Assembly (NCBI GenBank): GCA_965230515.1
Contig: OZ246007.1
Span: forward strand, 806,001-870,000
Origin: JAJFKB01 sp965230515
Lineage (GTDB): Bacteria > Pseudomonadota > Gammaproteobacteria > Pseudomonadales > IMCC2047
Reading direction: 5' to 3'
Length of the DNA: 64,000 nucleotides
Part shown: positions 56,218 to 64,000 of the stretch, piece by piece
Layout of the letters: each line of letters starts with the position of its first letter
Numbering within the stretch: position 1 is the stretch's first letter
Translations under genes and position numbers: made by a program
Notes under the pieces: generated by a model
Database searches by the model: none
Told to the model about the DNA's origin: nothing
What the model saw: only the letters and a program-made list of their open reading frames with translations

Positions 56218-57141
56218 CTAAGCCAAACTCCCCTTTGACACCACTCCTTCCATCACCAGCACTGCCTGTCCCTGTATTTTTATTCGACCATTATCGGTAC
56301 AACTGACCTTAACTTCGCCACCCCGGCCCATTTCAACCCCTTGCAGCGCGATTAACTCATCAGTCGTTTTCATCCGCCCATGCGCCAGCAGATACGCGGC
56401 CAAGGCACCGGATGCAGTCCCGGTTACCGGATCTTCCTTAATGCCATATTTGGGTGGTGAAAAGAAGCGGCCCCGGGTTTTCAGGTCACCGAGAAAAAAA
56501 AAAGGATAGATGCCGGTTAGTGCTTCGTTGTCCGGCCACAACGATTCGATCTGCTCATTTTTTACGACGACTCGCTGCAGATCATCAAGGCTTTTTAGAG
56601 GTACGAAACAGGACCATAAACCGCTACTCCCGCAACCCACCGGTAGATCATCTGCTATTGCGGATGGAGGTAAACCCAGCACTTCTGCGGCAAGATCGGC
56701 ACGCGGCGCCTCCGCGGTTATTGGCTCCAACTGCTCCATCGATGCCCAGACAGGCTTACCCTGCTCAAAACTGAGCCCAAGCCTCAACACGCCGACCCTG
56801 GTTTGCGCGTTTATCCATTGCGTCCCTGTCCCGTTCTTTATACGGCCCAACCACGCTAGTACAAACAGTGCGGCAACAGTAGCATGCCCGCAAAGATCCA
56901 CCTCGGTTGTCGAAGTAAAATAGCGTAATTTGACCTGAGCATCGGGAGCATCCGGTGTACAGATAAAAACCGTCTCGGAAATGTCGTTTAACTCAGCGGC
57001 GACAGCACGCATCAGCTCATCGGACAACCCATCTCCGTCAGCTACAACACCCGCCGGATTACCGCTGAACGGTTGACCGGTAAATGAATTTACCCGCATC
57101 ACACGCAAGGCATCCTGGCAATGCATCAGCAAGGTATCCAC
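56218..57141 (-). CDS. PhzF-family isomerase/epimerase-like protein
   Basis: This 307-residue protein has the PhzF fold signatures: VNSFTGQPFSGNPAGVV at the start, LRYFTSTTEVDLCGHATVA, and EDPVTGTASGALAAYL near the end. These proteins catalyse isomerisations of small metabolites; only phenazine PhzF is well characterised. The GTG at 57141 is one option; an ATG five codons later would also work. It follows the threonine aldolase directly and may be cotranscribed. Confidence 0.88.
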   Translation of the reverse strand: MDTLLMHCQDALRVMRVNSFTGQPFSGNPAGVVADGDGLSDELMRAVAAELNDISETVFICTPDAPDAQVKLRYFTSTTEVDLCGHATVAALFVLAWLGRIKNGTGTQWINAQTRVGVLRLGLSFEQGKPVWASMEQLEPITAEAPRADLAAEVLGLPPSAIADDLPVGCGSSGLWSCFVPLKSLDDLQRVVVKNEQIESLWPDNEALTGIYPFFFLGDLKTRGRFFSPPKYGIKEDPVTGTASGALAAYLLAHGRMKTTDELIALQGVEMGRGGEVKVSCTDNGRIKIQGQAVLVMEGVVSKGSLA

Positions 57142-58179
57142 TCACTTCCCTCCCTCTAGCAGCCTTCGTATCACCGTCACGGCCTCTGTACAGTCTGCCC
57201 GATTGACATTCAAACTGGTCACCAATCTGAGCAATGGGCCGACATTCAGCGCCCCTACCCCCTCGCTCTGCAACTCACTGACCAATCGGGAAGCCCGATC
57301 GGCACCCTCCTTGATTCGGCAATAAAGAATATTGGTTTGCACCCTCGGCAGATCAATCTCCAACTGTGGAAGATCCGCCAGTTGTTGCGCCATAAAGCGA
57401 CAGTTCTCATGATCTTCCTGCAAACGCTGGAGATTATTCCTGAAACCATATAACGCTGCAGCGGCCATAAAACCAACCTGACGCATAACACCACCCAGCA
57501 TGCACTGGATACGTCGTGCCTCCTGAATAAATTCCGTAGAGCCGAGCAGCAAAGCCCCCATCGGTGCACCCAACCCCTTTGAAAAACAAACCGACATGGA
57601 GCCATTGGGCATAATCTGTTGATGCGGGTCAGCGCCGCTACCGATAATGGCATTCCAGATTCTTGCGCCATCAACATGCGCCGGCAAGCGATTATGGTCA
57701 GCCAGAGCGAATATCGCATCGAGTTTGCTTTGAGGGTAAATCACGCCGCCACCAAAGTTGGAGCTGTTCTCGAGCACAATCAGGGAGGTCCGTGCGTAGG
57801 GGTTTTCAGGGTGCACAATAGCAGCCTCGACAGATTCGGGAGAAAGAATGCCTCGCTCGCCCTTAAGTAGCGTCGCCTGCACACCGGATATGGCAGACAT
57901 AGCGCCGGTTTCGAAATAATAGTTATGTCCAAACTCCTCAATAACGACTCGATCACCAGGTCTGCTCCAAACACGAATTGCAATCTGCCCTGCCATCGTG
58001 GCTGAAGGCAAAAACAGCCCTGCCTCAACACCGAAGTATTCAGCAACCTCTGACTCAAGCTCGTTTACGGAAGGATCTTCTCCATAACCTGAGTTACCCA
58101 CCTCGGCCTGGTAAATAGCCTCTCGCATGCCAGCATCGGGCAGGGTAAATGTATCGGAACGCAGATCTATCTTTATCAT
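57142..58179 (-). CDS. Low-specificity L-threonine aldolase (PLP enzyme)
   Basis: This 345-residue PLP-dependent aldolase has the PLP lysine in VCFSKGLGAPMG and the opening KIDLRSDTFTLP typical of threonine aldolases. It splits threonine or related beta-hydroxy amino acids to glycine and an aldehyde. The ATG at 58179 is preferred to an upstream TTG because it matches the family start and has AGGA upstream. It directly abuts the phzF-like gene. Confidence 0.9.
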   Translation of the reverse strand: MIKIDLRSDTFTLPDAGMREAIYQAEVGNSGYGEDPSVNELESEVAEYFGVEAGLFLPSATMAGQIAIRVWSRPGDRVVIEEFGHNYYFETGAMSAISGVQATLLKGERGILSPESVEAAIVHPENPYARTSLIVLENSSNFGGGVIYPQSKLDAIFALADHNRLPAHVDGARIWNAIIGSGADPHQQIMPNGSMSVCFSKGLGAPMGALLLGSTEFIQEARRIQCMLGGVMRQVGFMAAAALYGFRNNLQRLQEDHENCRFMAQQLADLPQLEIDLPRVQTNILYCRIKEGADRASRLVSELQSEGVGALNVGPLLRLVTSLNVNRADCTEAVTVIRRLLEGGK

Positions 58180-58196
58180 AAGAGTGAGTCCTGTTA

Positions 58197-59321
58197 TCAA
58201 CCTGACAATTGTTTTAAATAGCGCTCAAATTGCGCCAGCCCTTCCGTCATCAATTCGGGCTCACCGCCAGCGCCGACTCGAAGATGGTTGGGGAAACCGT
58301 AGGCCTCTCCCGGCATAACGAAGGTATGGTATGGGGGGGACAGTAATTGCTGTGCCAGCTCAGAAGCATCTATTGTTGTATTCAATTGACAAAAGCCTAT
58401 CAGACCGGCCCGGGGCCTGTACCAGTCAAGCTCAGCATGTTCGCTAACGAACCGGTGTAACCGGTCCATATTGCTTTGCCCCGTTTTTCGGGCATGGGCC
58501 ACTAACGCTGCAAACCTTTCGCGGCAAAGTGCGATATCGGCAATCGCCTCACCCATCACATTCATAATTTCACTGGTATCTTCCCGTAACACCATGGCAT
58601 CAAACAGCAATTGCTTATCGCGAGTGATCAGCCAACCGGTCCTCAGACCCTGCATACCGAGCACTTTCGAGACGCTACCGGTGCTAATTCCGCGATCATA
58701 AAGTGATGCCATGCGAGGTGTTTCCTCTTCGCTCCACTCCATTCCACGATAGACCTCATCAGTCAGCACATAGGCGCCGACACGGTCTGCCAGATTGGCG
58801 ACCGCTAACAAGGTTTTCTCATCAAGTAACTGCCCGGTCGGGTTATTGGGATTACAGAGGAAGATAAGCCTGGTTTTAGGGGTGATCATCGCGGACAACT
58901 GGTCAAGGTCCAGTGCCCAACCGGAGGATTCATCACGCATTAGCTTTTTAACGGTAGCGCCGATTGCATCACCGAGCACCAGCGGTTGGGGCCAACCGGG
59001 CACATCCACGATCAACTCATCGCCCGGCTGCACCAGTGTGCTGACAGCCAAAAAATTGGCTTCGGCGGTGCCGGCTGTAATCAGCACATCATCAGCGTCA
59101 GATACCGGCCCATAGCCCCAGCGATCAATTACCTTTTGTCTAAGGGAGGGCATGCCCTGAAAGGACTCGCCTGACCAATCCAGGTTCATCTCAGGATCCA
59201 GCTCTGATAGAAATTCTCCCAAACGGGGTGGTTGTGATAATGAATGTACAATAGAGGCTTTCGGTCGGGCCTTATGCGCCTGCAAAAAGAGCTCAAACAG
59301 TTTATGTACCTTAACACGCAT
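58197..59321 (-). CDS. PLP-dependent class I/II aminotransferase
   Basis: This 374-residue protein has an aspartate-aminotransferase fold: NPNNPTGQL, LTDEVYRGMEW and the PLP lysine in GSVSKVLGMQGLRTGW. It transaminates an unknown amino acid. It lies 18 bp after the NSS symporter gene and just before the threonine aldolase, so the four minus-strand genes (symporter, aminotransferase, aldolase, phzF-like) could form one operon for amino-acid use. Confidence 0.9.
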   Translation of the reverse strand: MRVKVHKLFELFLQAHKARPKASIVHSLSQPPRLGEFLSELDPEMNLDWSGESFQGMPSLRQKVIDRWGYGPVSDADDVLITAGTAEANFLAVSTLVQPGDELIVDVPGWPQPLVLGDAIGATVKKLMRDESSGWALDLDQLSAMITPKTRLIFLCNPNNPTGQLLDEKTLLAVANLADRVGAYVLTDEVYRGMEWSEEETPRMASLYDRGISTGSVSKVLGMQGLRTGWLITRDKQLLFDAMVLREDTSEIMNVMGEAIADIALCRERFAALVAHARKTGQSNMDRLHRFVSEHAELDWYRPRAGLIGFCQLNTTIDASELAQQLLSPPYHTFVMPGEAYGFPNHLRVGAGGEPELMTEGLAQFERYLKQLSG

Positions 59322-59339
59322 GATGGTGCTCCAGATTCA

Positions 59340-60710
59340 TTAATTAATACGGTTCACCAAAACCAGCGCAATTGCAACTGGCGCCAGGTAGCGGATAGAA
59401 ATCAGCCAATAGCGGACCAAAGCGCTGCGACTGATGGCAAGCTCCTCCAGCATGGAGGAACGGGAGACAGCCCAGCCGGCAAAAAGCGCCAGCAGCAGAC
59501 CATTCGCCGGAATTAAGATATTGGAAACAAGGAAATCCAGCAGACTGAAAATATTTTTTTCAGTGAACAACGGAATCCAGCCCAGGGGGTGAAGATCGCC
59601 CCAGTAATTAAAAGAGAGCAGCGCAGCAACACCAAGCAACCAGGCCAAACTGCCAACCAGCAACGTCATTGCCGGCCGCCTGAAGCCGGTTCGCTCAACT
59701 GCCCAGGACACAACTGGCTCCAGCATAGCAACCACCGTTGAAAACGCAGCAAGAAACATCAGTGCAAAAAACAGTGTGCCAAGAACAGCTCCTCCAGGCA
59801 ACTGCCCAAATGCGATTGGCAAGGTCACAAATATTAGTCCCGGGCCACTGCCCGGATTCAAACCATAGGCAAAAACCACCGGGAATATAGCAATCCCGGC
59901 CAGTAGCGCAACCGAGGTATCTACCAGCGCGATAATAGCTGCAGATTTTGGAATGGAAACACCCTCTGGCAGGTAGGAACCGTAAGTCAGCAACGCACCC
60001 ACACCGACACTCACCGAAAAGAACGCCTGGCCCAGTGCCAGAAAAACAACATTGGCTTTAATCTTGCTGAAATCCGGGTTAAACAGAAAATGCAGACCGG
60101 CCTCGATATCTGCATAAAAAACGGCATTTAGCACCATGATTAACAACAGCAGAAAAAGTACTGGCATGGCCAATTTTGCTACCCATTCAATGCCTCCGGT
60201 CAAACCTCGGGAGATAATCAGAACCGCAAAAGCAAGAAACAGGGTATGCAGCAACAGCATGCGCAGGGGTGATTGCAGAAGCGCGTCAAATGAGCGCTGT
60301 GACTCCTGCCCCTCGAAACCGGCAAACGCGCCGGAGAATGCCTGCACCAGGTAATCGAGTGTCCAGCCTGCCACAACGCTGTAAAAACTGATGGCAATAA
60401 ACGGCGTAACGATACTGAGCCAGCCAATCAGGTGCCAAAACCGGCTCAACCCTTCCGCCTCAACCAGGCGAGCAATCGCTTTAACGGGGCTGGCCTTACC
60501 TCTTCGGCCTAATGCCAGCTCGGCCATCATGATAGGCACGCAAAGCAGCAGAATAAACAATAGATAGATCAGTACAAAAGCACTGCCGCCATTAACGCCT
60601 GCCTCATAGGGGAAACGCCAGAGATTGCCAAGCCCTACCGCCGCGCCAATACACGCCAACAGGAAAGCATAACGGGAGCTCCATGCGGCCTGGGTATTAC
60701 GCTGGTTCAT
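59340..60710 (-). CDS. Sodium:amino-acid symporter, NSS family
   Basis: The 456-residue protein has 11-12 helices and the NSS signature (GAAVGLGNLWRFPYEAGVNG), close to LeuT-type transporters. It imports an amino acid or a related molecule with sodium. The ATG at 60710 is used because the frame upstream of it lacks family sequence. It shares this family with the gene at 63017. Confidence 0.92.
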   Translation of the reverse strand: MNQRNTQAAWSSRYAFLLACIGAAVGLGNLWRFPYEAGVNGGSAFVLIYLLFILLLCVPIMMAELALGRRGKASPVKAIARLVEAEGLSRFWHLIGWLSIVTPFIAISFYSVVAGWTLDYLVQAFSGAFAGFEGQESQRSFDALLQSPLRMLLLHTLFLAFAVLIISRGLTGGIEWVAKLAMPVLFLLLLIMVLNAVFYADIEAGLHFLFNPDFSKIKANVVFLALGQAFFSVSVGVGALLTYGSYLPEGVSIPKSAAIIALVDTSVALLAGIAIFPVVFAYGLNPGSGPGLIFVTLPIAFGQLPGGAVLGTLFFALMFLAAFSTVVAMLEPVVSWAVERTGFRRPAMTLLVGSLAWLLGVAALLSFNYWGDLHPLGWIPLFTEKNIFSLLDFLVSNILIPANGLLLALFAGWAVSRSSMLEELAISRSALVRYWLISIRYLAPVAIALVLVNRIN

Positions 60711-60985
60711 CTTTCCGTTTGACTCCGTATGAACGTAGTTTTGTTTGTTATGAGTAGATAACGATTTTGAACCTGTTCGGGAGATAGAATGTTGCAGAGG
60801 CCCTTCCAAATGTAAAACAGTTAATTAGGGCAATGACTCTATAATTTTGAGAGTTACACTGGCATCCCGGAACGATCAGGACATAGAATGATTGTAAATC
60901 TCGAAACCAAAAACGCGAGACTGAAAACGATTGTGCTGTCGTTGACTGAGCACAGCCAGAAAGAAAAGCGTACAATAGATGCATC

Positions 60986-61645
60986 ATGGCTACACGTGAA
61001 ACACAAAACCTGATCATTCAGACCGCCATCACACTGTTTAACGAGCATGGCACCAAAGCGATTTCAACCAACCGCATCGCCGACGAGTGCCAGTTAAGCC
61101 GGGGGAATCTGCATTATCACTTTCGAACCAAGGAAGAGATTATTCAGACAATTTTCCAGCGAATTGATCGGGAAATGGATGAATCCTGGTACGAGGACCA
61201 TCAATACCCCTCTATGGAATACACCCATTTCATGTTCGCCCGCCAGATCGATCTGATATGGCGTTACCGTTTTTTTTATCGTGAACTTTACTCACTTCTA
61301 CAAAATGACGCTCGCTTAAAGCTTCTTTTTATGGACTGTCGCAAAAAACGCATGAAAGAGGTAAGCCTGTTTTTTGAGGAGATGATCAGAGCCGGCCTCA
61401 TGGTCAACCCGGAACCACCAGTTACCATGGAATCATTGCTTCAGGTTTCATGGCTGATAACCGATCAATGGCTGCCCAATCTCGACCTGCATGATAAGGG
61501 TGTGCATGAAGAAAACATTGAGGAGGGTTTTGATCTGATCATGCAAGTTTTCAACCCCTATTTCACCGCCAAAGCCAAAAGTGAATACCAGCAAATCATC
61601 AACCATCCTGAGTTATTGCGCGACATTACCGACACCCGGCATTAG
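60986..61645 (+). CDS. TetR/AcrR-family transcriptional regulator
   Basis: This 219-residue protein has an N-terminal TetR helix-turn-helix (AISTNRIADECQLSRGNLHYHF) and an unassigned ligand-binding C-terminal part. It is divergent from the symporter gene and upstream of the second aminotransferase-symporter pair, so it probably controls one or both. The 275-bp interval 60711-60985 contains only short repeats (TAGAATG twice, and TCTCG/CGAGA); no clear operator stands out. Confidence 0.88.
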   Translation: MATRETQNLIIQTAITLFNEHGTKAISTNRIADECQLSRGNLHYHFRTKEEIIQTIFQRIDREMDESWYEDHQYPSMEYTHFMFARQIDLIWRYRFFYRELYSLLQNDARLKLLFMDCRKKRMKEVSLFFEEMIRAGLMVNPEPPVTMESLLQVSWLITDQWLPNLDLHDKGVHEENIEEGFDLIMQVFNPYFTAKAKSEYQQIINHPELLRDITDTRH

Positions 61646-61771
61646 GGCTCCATCCCTAATTTAAATAACAACTCCAACGCCTTAATCAGATACACTTTCT
61701 CCTCAATTGGCGAGGTGACGCAGTTTCACGCGACCTATTCTTTGACAGTTTTATAGTGGGGGACCATTGCG

Positions 61772-62947
61772 ATGAAATGGCCAGCAGACAGAATTACCAA
61801 CAGCTCAAAAAAATCTTTCGGCATGTATGAAAAAGCAGCAAAACTGATGACCGAAGGCATTGATGTTATCCATCTGGAGGTGGGCCGACCCAGTTTTGAT
61901 ACACCAAATCATATCAAAGAAGCCACCAAAAAGGCGCTGGATGACGGCCTCGTCCATTACGGAGATTTCTTCGGAGAGCTCAAATTTCGCGAAGCACTTG
62001 CCGAAAAGCTGAATCGCTATAACAATATCAGTGCTACACCCGATGAAATCGTCGTTACCGGCGGCTTAACCCACGGAGCCTACGCCACTTGCATGGCAGC
62101 ACTAGATCCAGGTGATGAGGTTATCCTGCTGGAACCCTACTATCCACAACATGTAAACAAAGTTGAGTTGGCCGGAGGAAAAATCGTTACCGCGCCGTTG
62201 AACCGGAATGAAGGTTTTAGCATCGACAGTCACGCGATTGAGCAGAGAATTACTGACAAAACACGCATGATTGCACTGGTCAATCCCGCTAACCCTACCG
62301 GCAGAGTCTATAGCTACGAAGAGCTGTCCGCTCTCGCCAGCCTGGCCATTAAACACGATCTACTGGTCATGTCAGATGAGGTTTACGAGCAGATTTTGTA
62401 TGACGGCAACCAACATATAAGCATTGCCGCTTTGCCCGGCATGCAGGAACGCACCATCAGCCTTTTTGCTTTTACCAAAGGTTATGCCATGGACGGTTGG
62501 CGTATGGGTTATGCCGTTGCACAGCGGAACCTGATGGAAGCCATTCTAAAAATCACTATTAATGATATGGCACACGTTAACGTATTCATCCAGGAAGGTG
62601 GATATGCCGCCATTGCCGGATCTCAGGACTGTGTGGTTGAGATGGTCGCGGAGGACAAACGCCGACGGGATCTGGTTTGCAGCAGATTAAATAGCATGCC
62701 AAACGTCCAATGCGAAATACCGGACGCTACCATCTATGCGTTCCCTAACATTGAGGCTACAGGGCTGTCTTCTCAGGCCATCGCTGATCGATTATTGGAG
62801 GAGTGCCAAGTGGTGGTGGAAACCGGCGTGTTCTACGGGGCTACCGGCGAGGGACATCTGCGCATCTGCTTTGGTGCGGAACCCTACGAACGTATCGAAG
62901 AAGCGATGAATCGTATGGAGCAGTTCTTTGTCACACTCGCAGATTGA
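61772..62947 (+). CDS. PLP-dependent class I/II aminotransferase (second copy)
   Basis: This 391-residue aspartate-aminotransferase-type enzyme has NPANPTGRVYSY, SDEVYEQILYDG and the PLP lysine in FAFTKGYAMDGWRMGY. Its sequence differs clearly from the other aminotransferase at 58197, so it is not a recent duplication. It lies 126 bp after the TetR gene and 69 bp before the second symporter. The likely role is amino-group removal from an imported amino acid. Confidence 0.92.
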   Translation: MKWPADRITNSSKKSFGMYEKAAKLMTEGIDVIHLEVGRPSFDTPNHIKEATKKALDDGLVHYGDFFGELKFREALAEKLNRYNNISATPDEIVVTGGLTHGAYATCMAALDPGDEVILLEPYYPQHVNKVELAGGKIVTAPLNRNEGFSIDSHAIEQRITDKTRMIALVNPANPTGRVYSYEELSALASLAIKHDLLVMSDEVYEQILYDGNQHISIAALPGMQERTISLFAFTKGYAMDGWRMGYAVAQRNLMEAILKITINDMAHVNVFIQEGGYAAIAGSQDCVVEMVAEDKRRRDLVCSRLNSMPNVQCEIPDATIYAFPNIEATGLSSQAIADRLLEECQVVVETGVFYGATGEGHLRICFGAEPYERIEEAMNRMEQFFVTLAD

Positions 62948-63016
62948 TAGAGAATCACCTTTGGATAAAGAGTAAGCTTAATCACCTATAAGAATAATTA
63001 TTAACGAGGGCACATA

Positions 63017-64000
63017 ATGGCTGCAGGAAAATCTCACGATACCTGGTCCTCAAAGCCAGCTTTTTTGCTCGCTACCGTTGGCGCTGCCGTCGGTCTTGGA
63101 AACCTTTGGCGCTTTCCTTTTGTGGCCGGCGAGAATGGCGGCGGTGCGTTTGTGCTGGTCTATCTGGCCTGCGTATTACTGTTGGGCATACCTATCATGA
63201 TGGCGGAGCTTGCAATTGGTCGCCGGGGTGGGCGCAGTCCACTGTCTACCATGCGCAAGCTAAGCACCGATGAAGGAGCGAGTCGCCGCTGGCAAGTCAT
63301 AGGCTGGCTTAGCATTGGTATACCTCTGATTGGGCTAAGCTATTACAGTGTGGTAGCCGGCTGGGCCATTGACTATGTTGCAAAAGCCGCCATGAATAGT
63401 TTTCATGGATTCGATGGCAATCAATCAGAACAAACCTTTAACCGTTTGCTGGCCTCACCAATTAACCTAGTATTACTACATACGCTGTTTATCGGTGGTG
63501 CGGTTTTTGTGGTCAGCCGAGGCATACATGGTGGCATTGAGCGCATTTCAAAAATCATGATGCCGACCCTGTTCCTGCTGCTAATCATTATGGTCATCAA
63601 CTCTGTGGTAGCTGCTGATATTGAAGCCGGGTTGAAATTCCTGTTTGCCCCCGATTTTTCCAAGTTGACCCCAGCCACCCTGGTCATCGCACTTGGGCAG
63701 GCATTTTTTTCAGTTGCTATTGGCGTCGGTGTACTGATGACCTATGGCTCCTACATGCCTAAAAACTATTCACTGAGTACATCTGCGGCAACTATTGCTT
63801 TAGCAGACACCTGCGTTGCCATGCTGGCCGGCCTTGCGATTTTTCCGGTTGTTTTTCAGTATGGTTTAAATCCAGGCGGCGGACCCGGGCTTATTTTTGT
63901 AACACTGCCCGTTGCATTTGGACAGATGCCTGGTGGCCATATTCTCGGTTTTCTGTTTTTTGTCCTGCTTTTTTTTGCGGCCTTTTCTACTGCCATCGGA
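63017..64000 (+). CDS. Sodium:amino-acid symporter, NSS family (3' end outside window)
   Basis: The frame starts at the ATG 63017, after ACGAGGGC, and is open to the window end (328 codons). It shows the NSS signature GAAVGLGNLWRFPFVAGENG and the GLNPGGGPGLIFVTLPVAFG segment, parallel to the symporter at 59340. The remaining ~120 residues lie outside the window. It follows the second aminotransferase. Confidence 0.92.
   Translation, partial: MAAGKSHDTWSSKPAFLLATVGAAVGLGNLWRFPFVAGENGGGAFVLVYLACVLLLGIPIMMAELAIGRRGGRSPLSTMRKLSTDEGASRRWQVIGWLSIGIPLIGLSYYSVVAGWAIDYVAKAAMNSFHGFDGNQSEQTFNRLLASPINLVLLHTLFIGGAVFVVSRGIHGGIERISKIMMPTLFLLLIIMVINSVVAADIEAGLKFLFAPDFSKLTPATLVIALGQAFFSVAIGVGVLMTYGSYMPKNYSLSTSAATIALADTCVAMLAGLAIFPVVFQYGLNPGGGPGLIFVTLPVAFGQMPGGHILGFLFFVLLFFAAFSTAIG

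Overview
The window is a chromosomal segment from a gammaproteobacterium that respires nitrate, most likely a marine or Pseudomonas-related heterotroph. This rests on three things: the isc and rlmN-pilW-rodZ-hisS-yfgM-bamB-der gene orders, a narXL-narK1K2GHJI block next to molybdenum-cofactor and ubiTUV genes as known from Pseudomonas, and Anr/FNR- and NarL-type operators. No tRNA, rRNA, CRISPR, insertion sequence or phage gene was recognised.

Layout. 1-1742 holds the end of a DUF4202 gene and cysG (siroheme/precorrin-2). 1778-4026 is an unassigned pair, a trypsin-like protease and an FHA-domain membrane protein. 4148-10366 is a tightly packed heme d1 operon (nirC-F-D-L-G-H-J-N) with no nirS or nirE in the window. 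10461-13451 holds a MORN-repeat protein with a possible coupled small ORF, an esterase, a C45-family enzyme and a SirB-like membrane protein. 13563-24323 is housekeeping: a SUI1-like factor, recQ, a glyoxalase-II-like hydrolase, der, bamB, yfgM, hisS, a shortened rodZ, pilW, rlmN and ndk. 24566-30341 is a complete isc operon (iscR-S-U-A-hscB-hscA-fdx-iscX) behind two abutting IscR-type sites.

30506-52531 is an anaerobic-respiration region: a methyltransferase, hemN, moaB-moeA, ubiT-ubiU-ubiV (O2-independent ubiquinone synthesis), narK1-narK2-narGHJI-ppiC, the divergent narXL sensor/regulator pair, and an outer-membrane porin. The promoters of narK1 and the porin share an FNR box plus a NarL 7-2-7 palindrome at nearly the same spacing. 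FNR-like boxes also precede cysG, nirC and hemN. Nitrate entry, reduction, cofactor supply and quinone supply therefore look like one regulon.

52645-64000 is an accessory part: an EamA permease, a TonB-dependent receptor, and an amino-acid module in which a TetR regulator is flanked by an aminotransferase and a sodium:amino-acid (NSS) symporter on each side, with PhzF-like and threonine-aldolase genes. The last symporter is cut by the window end. Several starts were moved from the longest ORF on the basis of Shine-Dalgarno sequences, gene overlaps or promoter position; each case is stated in its entry.
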